Shown here one piece after another: positions 51,601-60,926 of a stretch of DNA of 64,000 bases. The notes under the pieces were generated by a model that was not told the origin of the DNA, did not search any database, and saw nothing but the letters and a program-made list of their open reading frames with translations. Numbering within the stretch: the first letter of the stretch is position 1; every line of letters begins with the position of its first letter. The stretch is taken from NCBI GenBank assembly GCA_947631905.1, contig CANRND010000007.1, forward strand, positions 1 through 64,000. The letters are read 5' to 3'. Position numbers and translations under genes: made by a program. This DNA comes from an uncultured Clostridia bacterium (GTDB lineage Bacteria; Bacillota; Clostridia; Christensenellales; Borkfalkiaceae).

Positions 51601-54600
51601 ACACATCGGTATCTACCCAGAGATTATTTCCGTCTACATCGAGATGGATGAGGTTGCTCTGGCCGCGGTGGGTCGACATGGACGCTTCGATCGTGTACTT
51701 GGTCCCGAACTCCTCTCCCTCTGCGGGCGGATAGGCCTCCTTATCCGTCGAGGTGACTTTGCCGCTAAACGTGAGCGTAAGGTCTTTCGTATTGAGCAGG
51801 TCTACCGCAGAGCCGAGATAGCCGATGAACGCCTTAAATTCTTCCGTGCCGAGATAGGTGATCTCAGGCATTTCGGGGAACTCAACAATGTTCTTCCCCG
51901 TCTCGTCCTTACCGCTGTACGGTGCGTTTTTCAGATGGAGCATGCCGTCGAGTTTGAGCGCAGAATTTCCGAGAGAGCCGCTCAGTTCCACACCGAGGAA
52001 GCCGTTAGCGGACGGGAAGAAGAGCCGCGCAATGAGATCGCCGTATGTGGCGAGGATGTCCGTCTGCCTCGTTTGGAATGCGAGCGCTTTGACGATTTCC
52101 GTCCATACGGGCGCGGCAGGCTCGCCATCGCCCGAGGTCCCATTGAGCGTCTTCTCGAAATCTTCGGGTGCGGGAAGCGGATTTTTACTCTTGTCTACAA
52201 GCATATCCCCGACGATCGAGTACAGATCGCCGTAGACATCAAGGAGCGCCTCTTTCAGAGAGCCGAGTTCACTGATGACGATCTCCGCGCCGAGCGCGCC
52301 GCATGCAAGCCGCACCGTTCCGTTGTCGTAGCCGAGGAACACTTCGAGCTTCACTTGCTTCTGCAAGTAGATGAAAGCATGCAGGCGGAACATTATCCCC
52401 TTTTCAAAGGAGAGTACGGCGTTTTCGATCTCCACGTCGATTTCAAAGTCATCATTCAATGTAAGTACGACGTCTCCGCTCAGTGCAAGAGCCTTATCCG
52501 TAAGGACCGTTGCAACATTTTCGAACAAGGGCGTGAGATCGAGGTATCCCTCGGTCGCCACGGAGAAATCGCTCCCGCTCTTTACCGTAATTTCCGCACC
52601 CAAAACCTTTGCGGTGATCCCCGTTTGGGTAATTTCCACTTCCACGTTCCCGAGTTTGAACTCCACCCCGAGCGCGCTCAGAAGTTCGTTGCCCGCAACG
52701 GTAAGTTGAAGAATATTTTCTTCGGATACTTCGCCTTCTTCGGATACATAGCTTCTTTGGACTTCTTGGAATACGGGAATAAGTGTTTTCAGATCGACGG
52801 AGAGCAGCTTTTCGATGAGCGCTTCCGCTTTCGTATCCCCGCTTGCTCCCACAAGAGAGGTGACAAGCGCGACCGCTTTCTTCGCGTCGAGAGACACTTT
52901 GAGGCTTTCCGCGGGGTTCCCGTCATATACCGTGAGATAGAGACCGTCTTCCGCGTACACGATCCCGATCTGTTTGAGCGCATCCTCGCCATATTTGAGC
53001 GCGAGCTGTGCGCCGGCTTTAAGGGGATCGATACCCAGAGCTACGGTTCCCGTGACGATGAGATCGCCCGCCGTGTAAGTGACGTCCGCGCTGAGATACC
53101 CGCTCTTGATCATCGTTGCAATGGTGCTTGCATAGTCGACGATGCCGATATAATTATCCGTGTTCGTCTCGAAAGACGCACCCTGTTTGATTGTGATCAC
53201 TGCGCCGAGCGCTTCGGCCGTCACGCTGTCGCTGTCTACCGCAAGCGTCACTTGCCCGAGTTTGAACTTCACGCCGAGGGCGTTCAAAAGTTCTGTACCT
53301 GCGATCGCAAGGGAGAGCGTATTCCCTTTTTCCGTGAGCGTGAATACCTTTTCAAAGTTCAGGGAGAGCAATGTTTCGATGAGGCCGGTTGCCTCGGTAT
53401 CGACCGTGGGAATATTTACAAACTGCCCGATGAGAGCGATCGCCTTGTCCACATCCGCAGAGAATTTCATCCCGTCCGCTTCGAGATAGACAACGCCCGC
53501 GCCGTAGATGATATTGATGTCTTTGCTTGCTGTTCCGTAGGTAAGCGTGAGGTTACCCTGCACTTGAAGAGTTTTTTCGAGCGCGATTTGGAGATTTCCC
53601 GAGACGGATAAATCATCCGCGGTGTAGGAAACATCTGCGGACAAATACCCGCTCTTGATCATGTTTGCGACCGTGCTTGCGTAATCGATGATGTCTATGT
53701 AACCCGTAGTTTCTACGTCGAACGGTTTGCCTGCCTTTACCGTAATTACCGCGCCGAGCGCTTCGGCCGTCACGCTCTCGCTGTCTACCGCAAGCGTCAC
53801 TTGCCCGAGTTTGAACTTTACGCCGAGGGCGTTCAAAAGTTCCGTTCCCGCAATGACAAGTAAAAGCGTATTCCCGTTCTCTTTGAGCGTAAATACCTTT
53901 TCAAAGTCCAAAGAAAGCAACGATTTGAGGAGGTCTTTCTCTTCACTGTTGCCCGTGGGAAACTGCCCGATGAGGGCGATCGCCTTGTTCACATCCGCAG
54001 AAAGTTTCATCCCGTCCACTTCGAGATAGACCGTGTTCTCGTCGTAGATAATATGGATATCTTTGCTTGCCGTCCCGTAAGTGAGCGTGAGGCTTCCCTG
54101 TACTTGAAGAGTTTCAAGCGCGATTTGGAGATTTCCCGTGACAGAAAGATTACTCGCGTTGTAAGTGACATCCGCGCTGAGATACCCGCTCTTGATCATG
54201 TTTGCGATCTTGCTTGCGTAATAGACTACATTGATATAGCCCGTGGTGTCTACGGTGAACGGTTTGCCAGCCTTTACCGTAATTACCGCGCCGAGGGCTT
54301 CGGCTTTCACGCTCTCGCTGTCTACCGAGAGGGTGACTGTTTGAAGATCGAACTCCACCCCGAGCGCGTTCAAGAGTTCCGTTCCCGCGATCGCAAGGGA
54401 AAGAGTATCTCCCTTTTCCGTAAGCGTAAATACCTCTTCAAAGTTCAAAGAAAGCAACGATTTGAGGAGGTCTCTCTCTTCGCTGTTGCCTGCGGAAATA
54501 TTTGCAAACTGCCCGATGAGGGCAATCGCCTTGTTCACATCCGCAGAGAGCTTCATTCCGCCCACTTCGACATAGACCGTATTCTCGCAGTAGATAATAT

Positions 54601-57600
54601 GGATATCTTGGCTTGCCGTTCCGTAAGTGAGCGTGAGACCACCCTGTACTTGAAGAGTTTCGAGCGCGATTTGGAGATTTCCAGAGACGGAGAGATCGCC
54701 CGCCGTGTAGGTGACCTCTGCGGACAAATACCCGCTCTTGATCATGGTTGCGATTGTGTTCGCGTAGTCCATGATGTCAATGTAATGATCCGTGTCCGTC
54801 TCGAAAGGCGCACCCTGTTTGATTGTGATCGTTGCGCCGAGGGCTTCGGCTTTCACGCTTTCGCTGTTTACCGAGAGGGTGACTGTTTGAAGCTCAAACT
54901 CCACGCCGAGCGCGTTCAAGAGTTCCGTCCCTGCGATCGCAAGGGAAAGCGTATCTCCTTTCTCCGTGAGCGTGAATACTTCTTCAAAGTCCAGAGAAAG
55001 CAATCCTTCGATGAGATCGGTTGCCTCGGTATCGCCTGCGGGAATATTTACAAACTGCCCGATGAGGGCGATCGCCTTGTTCACATCCGCAGAGAGCTTC
55101 ATCCCGCCTACTTCGAGATAGACCGTATTCTCGCCATAGATGATGTTGATGTCTTGTTTCGCGCTTCCATATTCCAGCGTGAGCGAGGCTTTCACTTTGA
55201 GCGTTTCAAGCGCAATTTGGAGATTTCCCGACACGGAGAGATCACCCGCCGTGTAGGAAACATCCGCGGACAAATACCCGCTCTTGATCATCGTTGCAAT
55301 GGTGCTTGCATAATCGACGATGCCGATATAGCCCGCGGTTTCTACGGTGAACTCCGCGCCCGCCTTTACCGTAATCACCGCGCCGAGCGCCTCGGCTTTC
55401 ACGCTCTCGCTATCTACCGACAGGGTAACTGTTTTAAGATCAAACTCCACGCCGAGGGCGCTTAAAAGTTCCGTTCCCGCGATCGCAAGCGAAAGCGTAT
55501 CCCCTTTCTCCGTGAGCGTGAATACTTCTTTAAAATCCAACGAGAGCAATGCTTCGATGAGATCGGTTGCCTCGGTATCGCCCGCGGGAATATTTACAAA
55601 CTGCCCGATGAGCGCCACAGCCTCATTGATATTGGCGGAGAGTTTCATGCCGCCTAATTCGAGATACACAACGCCCGCGCCATAGACGATGCTGATGTCT
55701 TGGCTCGCGCTTCCATATTTCAGCGTGAGCGCGGCTTTTACCGCGAGGGAATTGAGTGCAAGCTCTATCTTGCCCGACACAGAGAGATTGCCTGCATTGT
55801 AGGAGACGTCTGCGCTGAGATACCCGCTCTTGATCATCGTTGCAATGGTGCTTGCGTAGTCTACGATGTCGATATAATGATCCGTGTCCGTCTCGAAAGG
55901 CGCACCTTGTTTGATTGTGATCGTTGCGCCGAGGGCTTGCGCCGTCACGCTGTCGCCGTTTATGGAGAGAGTAATGGTGTCGAGTTCGAACTCCACGCCG
56001 AGCGCGTTTAAGAGTTCCGTCCCTGCGATCGCAAGGGAAAGCGTATCTCCTTTCTCCGTGAGCGTGAATACTTCTTCAAAGTCCAGAGAAAGCAATTCTT
56101 CGATGAGATCGGTTGCCGCGGTATCACCTGCGGGAATATTTACAAACGGCCCGATGAGGGCAATCGCCTCGTTGATATTGGCAGAAATCTTCATCCCGCC
56201 CACTTCGAGATAGACCGTATTCTCGCCGTAGATGATGTTGATGTCTTGTTTCGCGCTTCCATATTTCAGCGTGAGCGCGGCTTTCACCGCGAGGGAATTG
56301 AGTGCAAGCTCTATCTTGCCCGACACGGAGAGATCGCCTGCCGTGTAGGAAACCTCTGCGGACAAATACCCTCTCTTGATCATCGTTGCGATCGTGCTTG
56401 CGTAATCGATGATGTCGATATAGCCCGCGGTCTCTACGGTGAACGGGCTGCCCGCCTTTACCGTAATTACCGCCCCGAGCGCTTCGGCTTTCACGCTCTC
56501 GCTGTCTACCGAGAGGGTGACAGTTTGAAGATCAAACTCCACCCCGAGCGCATTCAACAGTTCCGTACCTTTGAGCAAGACTGTGAGCGTATCGTTTTCT
56601 TCACCGAGGGTGATTACCGAACCGAAATCGAGCGCAAGCACCTTGTTGATGAGCGCTTTTGCGTCGAGGTCGCTCTCCGCGCCCGTCAGCGAGGAGACAA
56701 GCGCGGCCGCCTCGTTGACGCCTGCTTTGATCCGCAATCCCTCTACGTCCAGATAGACAGAGCCACCCTCGTAGATCACGGAGAGCGTCTTCTCTGCATT
56801 TTGATAGCCGAGAACGATCTCCCCTACCGCCGTTTGCGAAGCGAGATTGAGCATGATTTCGCCCGCCGCCGTAAAGCCGCCCCCCGCATAGGAGACGGAA
56901 ATCAAAAGATTTTCATGGGAGAAGAGGTCTATGAGCGTCTGCACATAGGGAAGGACCGATGTGTAGCCGTCCGTATCGAGCGTAACGTCTGTTCCCGCCG
57001 TGAGATCGATCTCCGCGCCGAGAGCGGTTGCGGATAGGCCGTCCCCTACCGCGATCTTCACGTCGCCGAGGGCGAAATTTACCCCGAACGCCGAGAGCAA
57101 TTCGCTCCCCTTGACGGCAAGGAGGAGCCCGTTCTCTTCCGAAGAGGAGAAGAGCGCGGCAAACTCATCCGAAAGCAGGGTGTTGATCAGCGCGCCGAGA
57201 TCGAACCCCGAGAGCGCGCCCTCATCGGGCAATTCGGGCAATGCGACATATTGTTCAAGAAGCGCAATGTCTTCCTCCAAAGTTGCCTGCACCTTAACGC
57301 CGTCGAGATCGAGATAGAACGTGCCGTCCGTAAAGGAGAGGCCGACCGTTTTGGAAAGTTCAACGCCGTCCAAAGAGACGTCCACCTGCAACCGGCCCGC
57401 AAGGGCAAGCTCTTTGATCCTCAGATCGAACCCGCCCGAAAGCGCGATCCCCTCGCCCATGTAGGAAATATCCGCATGCAGAACGTCCGAAGAAAAGAGT
57501 CCGATGAGTTTGTTCACATAGGGCATGAGCGGGACATATTCCGTCTTTTGGGAAGCGCCGAGCGCGGGAAGATGATCGCTGCCGAAGCCCAACTGCGCGC

Positions 57601-58825
57601 CGATCGAAAGGGTATCGCCGAGCGACACGGTTGCGGTAACTTTCTCGACCGAAATTTCGTTATTTTCTCCGATGGAGAAGTAGAAGTCAACGGGGATATT
57701 CAGCCCGAGAAGAGGCAGCACGGAATGGAGTTCCGCCTTGCCGTCCGCCAGCGTAAAATCGCCGCTCCCGAGCGCAGAGAGAAGATCGTCCCCCTCTTCC
57801 GCCTGCACGTCCGGCTCCGCCTCCTGCGTCAAATCTTTGACGAGCGAAATCAGCTCGTCTAATTTGACCGCAAATTTCAAACCGCCGTAGTTGAGATAGG
57901 CGTTGCCCTCTTCCACCCAGAGCGAAAGCGGGCCGAGCTTGACCTTAGCAGCGAGTTTCGTCGGATCGAATGCGGCAAAGTCCGTTTGGCTCAGGTCGAG
58001 ATCGACGGTCCCGCGGTAGGGCGTGTCGCCGACCGTGAGGTCGAGGTCGAGAACGGTCGGCTCGGTAAGCACGCTCCCGAAGCCTTCCGCAAGGCAATCG
58101 AGCGCCGTGATCTCTTTCACGACGGGCGCGTTGTTCGCTTCTCCCTCGGCGTATTGGTAGAAATACTCCTCGTATGCGTCCGAATGCGCCTTTTCGGTGT
58201 TATATTCATATCTTGTGGTGGATGTGGATACGCAGGGCGCCGCGATGGGGCCGTACTTTGCCGAATATTTTTCCTCAATATCCGTTTGGAATACCTGCCA
58301 GTTCTCGTCGAAAGTAAAGGTAACGGAGATGGCGTTGAACTCGGGAGGCGTGGTGAGGCCGCCCGTGAAGATCATTTGATTGATGTAATAGGCGGTGGCG
58401 CCCTTTGTGGTGAGAACGCCGTCCACCTCTTCCTGCCACGTTTCGGGCTTCAACTCGTAGGTGATCTTGAATTTGCCGTCCTCCGTGGGCGTGACGGGGC
58501 TTGTACTTGCCACCGTGTCCTCTTCGATGACGTACACGCTGAGTTCGTAGGCGGGCAAGCCGTTTGTGGCTTTGAACCCGTGTTCGCCGCCGATCGTCAT
58601 GATGTTGTAGGGCGCGCCCGTCTTCCATTCGGTATCCAGGCCGTTGTAGTTTTTGGAGGCGGGTTTGCGCCAAATCACCCTGTCTTTTTCTTTGAGATAG
58701 CAAAACTGGCTCGCGCCCTTGATGAGCGAACTCTCCGTGAGGTCGGCGGAGATGAGGACGCCGTTCTCATACTGCTTGTATGTAGTGACGGACTGTTGGA
58801 TGACCGTATCTACGGTGCCGTGCAT
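48629..58825 (-). CDS. Giant surface protein with about ten tandem ~180-residue units (main part of an interrupted gene)
   Basis: A 3,398-residue reading frame without its own signal peptide. Residues about 1-310 are unique. About 310-2,140 hold roughly ten tandem beta-rich units, each with TELLNALGVEF, VKAEALGAVITVKAG, YASTIATMIKSGYLSADV and SGNLQIALETL (ALGVEF copies near 57.1, 56.5, 56.0, 55.5, 54.9, 54.4, 53.8, 53.3 and 52.7 kb). A long region with acidic proline stretches follows (to about 3,000), then InlB/Flg_new repeats near 3,130-3,270 (GYTFVGWYEQ). No LPXTG. The ATG at 58825 lacks a ribosome site; the same frame continues upstream past a TAA into an export signal. I do not recognise the repeat family. 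Confidence 0.85.
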   Translation of the reverse strand: MHGTVDTVIQQSVTTYKQYENGVLISADLTESSLIKGASQFCYLKEKDRVIWRKPASKNYNGLDTEWKTGAPYNIMTIGGEHGFKATNGLPAYELSVYVIEEDTVASTSPVTPTEDGKFKITYELKPETWQEEVDGVLTTKGATAYYINQMIFTGGLTTPPEFNAISVTFTFDENWQVFQTDIEEKYSAKYGPIAAPCVSTSTTRYEYNTEKAHSDAYEEYFYQYAEGEANNAPVVKEITALDCLAEGFGSVLTEPTVLDLDLTVGDTPYRGTVDLDLSQTDFAAFDPTKLAAKVKLGPLSLWVEEGNAYLNYGGLKFAVKLDELISLVKDLTQEAEPDVQAEEGDDLLSALGSGDFTLADGKAELHSVLPLLGLNIPVDFYFSIGENNEISVEKVTATVSLGDTLSIGAQLGFGSDHLPALGASQKTEYVPLMPYVNKLIGLFSSDVLHADISYMGEGIALSGGFDLRIKELALAGRLQVDVSLDGVELSKTVGLSFTDGTFYLDLDGVKVQATLEEDIALLEQYVALPELPDEGALSGFDLGALINTLLSDEFAALFSSSEENGLLLAVKGSELLSAFGVNFALGDVKIAVGDGLSATALGAEIDLTAGTDVTLDTDGYTSVLPYVQTLIDLFSHENLLISVSYAGGGFTAAGEIMLNLASQTAVGEIVLGYQNAEKTLSVIYEGGSVYLDVEGLRIKAGVNEAAALVSSLTGAESDLDAKALINKVLALDFGSVITLGEENDTLTVLLKGTELLNALGVEFDLQTVTLSVDSESVKAEALGAVITVKAGSPFTVETAGYIDIIDYASTIATMIKRGYLSAEVSYTAGDLSVSGKIELALNSLAVKAALTLKYGSAKQDINIIYGENTVYLEVGGMKISANINEAIALIGPFVNIPAGDTAATDLIEELLSLDFEEVFTLTEKGDTLSLAIAGTELLNALGVEFELDTITLSINGDSVTAQALGATITIKQGAPFETDTDHYIDIVDYASTIATMIKSGYLSADVSYNAGNLSVSGKIELALNSLAVKAALTLKYGSASQDISIVYGAGVVYLELGGMKLSANINEAVALIGQFVNIPAGDTEATDLIEALLSLDFKEVFTLTEKGDTLSLAIAGTELLSALGVEFDLKTVTLSVDSESVKAEALGAVITVKAGAEFTVETAGYIGIVDYASTIATMIKSGYLSADVSYTAGDLSVSGNLQIALETLKVKASLTLEYGSAKQDINIIYGENTVYLEVGGMKLSADVNKAIALIGQFVNIPAGDTEATDLIEGLLSLDFEEVFTLTEKGDTLSLAIAGTELLNALGVEFELQTVTLSVNSESVKAEALGATITIKQGAPFETDTDHYIDIMDYANTIATMIKSGYLSAEVTYTAGDLSVSGNLQIALETLQVQGGLTLTYGTASQDIHIIYCENTVYVEVGGMKLSADVNKAIALIGQFANISAGNSEERDLLKSLLSLNFEEVFTLTEKGDTLSLAIAGTELLNALGVEFDLQTVTLSVDSESVKAEALGAVITVKAGKPFTVDTTGYINVVYYASKIANMIKSGYLSADVTYNASNLSVTGNLQIALETLQVQGSLTLTYGTASKDIHIIYDENTVYLEVDGMKLSADVNKAIALIGQFPTGNSEEKDLLKSLLSLDFEKVFTLKENGNTLLLVIAGTELLNALGVKFKLGQVTLAVDSESVTAEALGAVITVKAGKPFDVETTGYIDIIDYASTVANMIKSGYLSADVSYTADDLSVSGNLQIALEKTLQVQGNLTLTYGTASKDINIIYGAGVVYLEADGMKFSADVDKAIALIGQFVNIPTVDTEATGLIETLLSLNFEKVFTLTEKGNTLSLAIAGTELLNALGVKFKLGQVTLAVDSDSVTAEALGAVITIKQGASFETNTDNYIGIVDYASTIATMIKSGYLSADVTYTAGDLIVTGTVALGIDPLKAGAQLALKYGEDALKQIGIVYAEDGLYLTVYDGNPAESLKVSLDAKKAVALVTSLVGASGDTKAEALIEKLLSVDLKTLIPVFQEVQRSYVSEEGEVSEENILQLTVAGNELLSALGVEFKLGNVEVEITQTGITAKVLGAEITVKSGSDFSVATEGYLDLTPLFENVATVLTDKALALSGDVVLTLNDDFEIDVEIENAVLSFEKGIMFRLHAFIYLQKQVKLEVFLGYDNGTVRLACGALGAEIVISELGSLKEALLDVYGDLYSIVGDMLVDKSKNPLPAPEDFEKTLNGTSGDGEPAAPVWTEIVKALAFQTRQTDILATYGDLIARLFFPSANGFLGVELSGSLGNSALKLDGMLHLKNAPYSGKDETGKNIVEFPEMPEITYLGTEEFKAFIGYLGSAVDLLNTKDLTLTFSGKVTSTDKEAYPPAEGEEFGTKYTIEASMSTHRGQSNLIHLDVDGNNLWVDTDVFAHASINIKATHEADNSLYIDLFILDGAAEKDAEGNTVLDEAGKVKYKTDNMLDFYVTLSQFGPADSTAETVAGYNPVRLYAPSDEILTILSSALPMFGIDVEILNNYMISKWLSLENVAQLKAFGDLVSPLLSGLLGAKETSEEPADTTEPADSADTAEPETPAEPLLIKDYLKGLTVTAEELSIELNSEKLYGIAGLQNVTATLQKEADTEDEKGYHYGNFTSLDLFNIYDKTGKLNTSLQGTIDYNVVTPDVPSGEYQSFLGAEKLILAIAKSATHGVNEAGEQTDKIISGEETPHHYVVNNNFYIDGTATIKLHLGGLKLTDITINVIAISVTVDENGELGINIRLAYEGSRAVVTLINGSSTVDITIKGGMVYMKRVQTSYYKTATLLDWSSGWTDYDTPITLYRVAPLSSFTADILDHIGFILNFGDTVTNALSSAIGSGSGSTSSTAVKVDFGKRLSDVLSAYSFTAEQKNEQGEITKPASWDLTLNGDALVKGVLGDLHVTIAENTNGYIHDITASTSVVSIIDATVTLHWRNPGGSMEDGVTDQTHDIIKEDNLDDKASGFGGMTEKLFAQGWGTEDYIGFATFLEGQRQTVTFKHHGTEGEETLGTQEVIASTGADGNSANTLYSALGYPDVSAEKYAPADPTQVMGWAEVDPGETLSGDYVVWTMAHGRPLEVTFRSKTELGNNWLYDEAEDDWYYKVDMWYGAQITFGNTTETVTDDKTVFDLDDYPVPDFTFGTRDGHWQKNPEIDLDGATFVAEYDPDRIVYRSDVAFTVKGVIKNAYELTVDYGTDHTVYEPTAKGYTFVGWYEQREDGSWTKVNVGAKYELGADHKETTLEALWVSNLTVTLTKTEKSNERVEGGRDIPFVGHVGGTTYCDYAMEAVLSGGKLVGAFADQVTLELTYSFEAFTERAVLGDIVRAIGTKTTTGEYPPEGVISAQQERVEPADTPRAHVQIKYTYNGATLYDTSDIVITGEWVEAT

Positions 58826-58843
58826 CTCGGCATACCAGAGAGA

Positions 58844-59173
58844 TTATTGGGAAAATTTCCAGTTCAGGCGGGCAAAGACGTCCACGGGGGAATAGTCGCC
58901 CGTGAGGGAATACACCTCCCCTTCCGCCACGGCAACGGACGGAGAACCGTAGTTGAGGTCGACGGTATTCCGCTGGGTCTCTTTGAAAAACGCCGACCCG
59001 ACGCCGTAGATCCCCAATACCAGCACAAGCGCCGAACAGAGGGTTACGACCGCTTTCGACGTGCGGGACATTCTCCTTTTGGCGTGCAGATGCAGGCCGT
59101 CCTTTTTATTTTTTACGGCGCGCGGACGGCGCTTATTTTTGATCTCATGCATTCCGTTTTCGGCTTTTTTCAT
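58844..59173 (-). CDS. N-terminal export-signal fragment of the giant surface protein, ended by in-frame TAA
   Basis: A 109-residue frame with a very basic head (NKRRPRAVKNKKDG), a hydrophobic signal or anchor at about 38-58 (AVVTLCSALVLVLGIYGVGSAFF), and then NTVDLNYGSPSVAVAEGEVY and VDVFARLNWKFSQ before TAA. Only six codons separate that stop from the ATG at 58825, in the same frame. AAAGGAG precedes the ATG at 59173 and a promoter lies upstream. It looks like the true start of the giant gene, cut off by a nonsense codon, or joined to it by readthrough. Confidence 0.75.
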   Translation of the reverse strand: MKKAENGMHEIKNKRRPRAVKNKKDGLHLHAKRRMSRTSKAVVTLCSALVLVLGIYGVGSAFFKETQRNTVDLNYGSPSVAVAEGEVYSLTGDYSPVDVFARLNWKFSQ

Positions 59174-59251
59174 ATTTTTTTTCTCCTTTCCCGCGCGGCG
59201 AAAAGCTCCGTCACTCCGAGAAATTACATTATCATAAAAGTTTATGACAAT

Positions 59252-59280
59252 ATTCTATCAGATTTATGACGGGATGTCAA
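59252..59280 (-). promoter_or_regulatory. Promoter of the giant surface protein gene with GTCATAAA motifs
   Basis: Minus strand TTGACA (59275-59280), 17 bp, TAGAAT (59252-59257). GTCATAAA occurs within the spacer (59263-59270) and again just after the -10 (59241-59248), with an inverted TTTATGAT next to it: possible operators. Confidence 0.78.
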
Positions 59281-59385
59281 CAGAATCTTGAAAATTTTAC
59301 CGGAAAATACTACAAAAAAATTTAAATTCCTGCAACAGAAAAGGCTCCCCCGCTCACGGGGAAGCAAAGGCGGGCAATATAGAAT

Positions 59386-59420
59386 GTCGCGGGCAGGCGC
59401 ATATAGCGCCCGCCCGCGAC
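59386..59420 (-). terminator. Hairpin after the MATE gene
   Basis: GTCGCGGGCAGGCGC and GCGCCCGCCCGCGAC pair at 14 of 15 positions around ATATA. No clear T-run. Confidence 0.6.
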
Positions 59421-59444
59421 TATTATAAACTGTATATTTTCCCT

Positions 59445-60848
59445 TTATGCCGCAAGAGGGAGCGGAGCCGAAACGCGGGGAGAAAACTTTTTGCGCATGA
59501 CCCCCGCGAGCATGACAAACGAGACCGCCGCCGTGAGGGCTTCGGCAATGGGAAACGCCCACCAGACGAGTTCGGCCGCGTCCGGCGCGAGGGTAAACAG
59601 CCAGACGGCGGGAAAGACGAACACCGCGAGCCGCAGGCAGGAGATAAGCAGAGGAAAGAACGCATACCCGAGCGCCTGCAACACGCCCTGCACGGCGATA
59701 CTCAATGCCATAAAGACATATCCGATACTTGCGATCCGCACGGCGAGCGCGACGGTGCGGATGAGCGCTTCGCCGCCCTCCCCGCTCGCCATGCCGAAGA
59801 GGTGCGCGAGCGGCGACGCCAAACTTTCGAAGAGCGCCGTAATGACCGCCGCCGCGGCGACCGTGAACAGGATCCCCCACTTGATACATGCGCGGGAGCG
59901 GGCTTCGTCCCCCATGCCGAAGTTGTAGGAAAGCACGGAGATGATGGTGTTGGAAAGCCCGAAACAGGCGAACAGCGCGAACTGCATGATCTTATAATAT
60001 ACGCCGAAACTCCCTTGAAGAAGAGAGGCGTTTTCCGCCGTGCCGAGAATGAGATTTACGCCGAGCATCATCACCGAGAGCATGCCTTGCATGAGCGCCG
60101 CCGAAAGCCCGATGTGATAAATTTCCTTGATGATCTTCCCGCTCGGAACGAGCGCTTTCAGACGGTTGCCAAGCTCTTTGTTGGCCAAATAATGGAAGAG
60201 CATGGCGACAGCAAGAGACAAGATCTGCCCGATGACCGTTGCCCACGCCGCGCCCGCAACGCCCATGCGGAGAGGGTAAATGAACACATAGTCGAGCAAA
60301 ATATTCGCCGCCGCGCCCGAAATTTGGGAGACCGTGGAAAACATCGTCTTGCCCGTACTCTGTAAAAAGCGTTCGTAGATCGTAAAGCCGATCGCGCCGA
60401 ACGAGAAACAGCAGCAGATCGTGAGATATTCCGCCCCCATTTCGGCGACCCGTTCATTCCCCCGCGCCTGCATGGCGATAAACGGCTTTGCGCCGAACAG
60501 CCCGAAAAGAAGAAAGACGAGATAGATGACAAGCCCCAAAAAGATGCCGTTTCCCACCGTTCTGTCCGCCTTTTCGCGGTCGTTTTCGCCGAGGGACTTG
60601 GAGAGCAACGCGTTCAGCCCGACGCCCGTTCCCACGCCGACGGCAATGATCAAAAGCTGGATGGGAAAGGCATAGGTGAGCGCGAGATTGCCCAAAGCGC
60701 CCTCTTCGCCCATGTTGATGACGAACGCTGTGTCCACGATGTTATAGACGGCTTGCAGGATCATGGAGACGATCATGGGAAGCCCCATCCCGAGGATGAG
60801 TCTGCCGACAGGCGCCGACGACATCTTGTTTTGTTTGATTTCTTTCAT
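59445..60848 (-). CDS. MATE family multidrug or metabolite efflux transporter
   Basis: A 467-residue transporter with two related six-helix halves. Start GRLILGMGLPMIVSMILQAVYNIVDTAFV is the MATE hallmark; SSAAPVG precedes it. Other marks: LGNLALTYAFPIQLLIIAVGVG, GVGLNALLSK, FLQSTGKTMFSTVSQISGA, and GLSNTIISVLSYNFGM. MATE proteins export cationic compounds with Na+ or H+. The ATG at 60848 follows AGAGGT; a terminator-like hairpin lies in its leader, and an in-frame leader ORF from 60914 reads through it into the gene. Confidence 0.94.
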   Translation of the reverse strand: MKEIKQNKMSSAPVGRLILGMGLPMIVSMILQAVYNIVDTAFVINMGEEGALGNLALTYAFPIQLLIIAVGVGTGVGLNALLSKSLGENDREKADRTVGNGIFLGLVIYLVFLLFGLFGAKPFIAMQARGNERVAEMGAEYLTICCCFSFGAIGFTIYERFLQSTGKTMFSTVSQISGAAANILLDYVFIYPLRMGVAGAAWATVIGQILSLAVAMLFHYLANKELGNRLKALVPSGKIIKEIYHIGLSAALMQGMLSVMMLGVNLILGTAENASLLQGSFGVYYKIMQFALFACFGLSNTIISVLSYNFGMGDEARSRACIKWGILFTVAAAAVITALFESLASPLAHLFGMASGEGGEALIRTVALAVRIASIGYVFMALSIAVQGVLQALGYAFFPLLISCLRLAVFVFPAVWLFTLAPDAAELVWWAFPIAEALTAAVSFVMLAGVMRKKFSPRVSAPLPLAA

Positions 60849-60867
60849 AATATACCTCTTTTTGCAC

Positions 60868-60905
60868 AAAAAAAGGGCGCAAACCCAACTGGATTTACGC
60901 CCTTT
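60868..60905 (-). promoter_or_regulatory. Terminator-like attenuator in the MATE leader
   Basis: In the transcribed direction AAAGGGCG and AAATCC pair with GGGTTT and CGCCCTTT, then seven T. It lies between the promoter and the ribosome site, 20-57 bases before the ATG. Confidence 0.75.
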
Positions 60906-60926
60906 CAAGCTACGCATTGTAAGAAT

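Larger units (their letters stand above)
59174..59444. other. Promoter region of the giant gene and MATE 3' region
   Basis: Contains the giant-gene leader (59174-59245), its promoter and GTCATAAA motifs, an AT-rich spacer and the hairpin after the MATE gene. No gene is seen. Confidence 0.65.

Noticed and set aside
51566..57037. Plus-strand frames of up to 681 codons opposite the giant repeat protein
   Set aside because: Shadows of the tandem repeat units; composition rich in Arg/His/Cys and no start signal.
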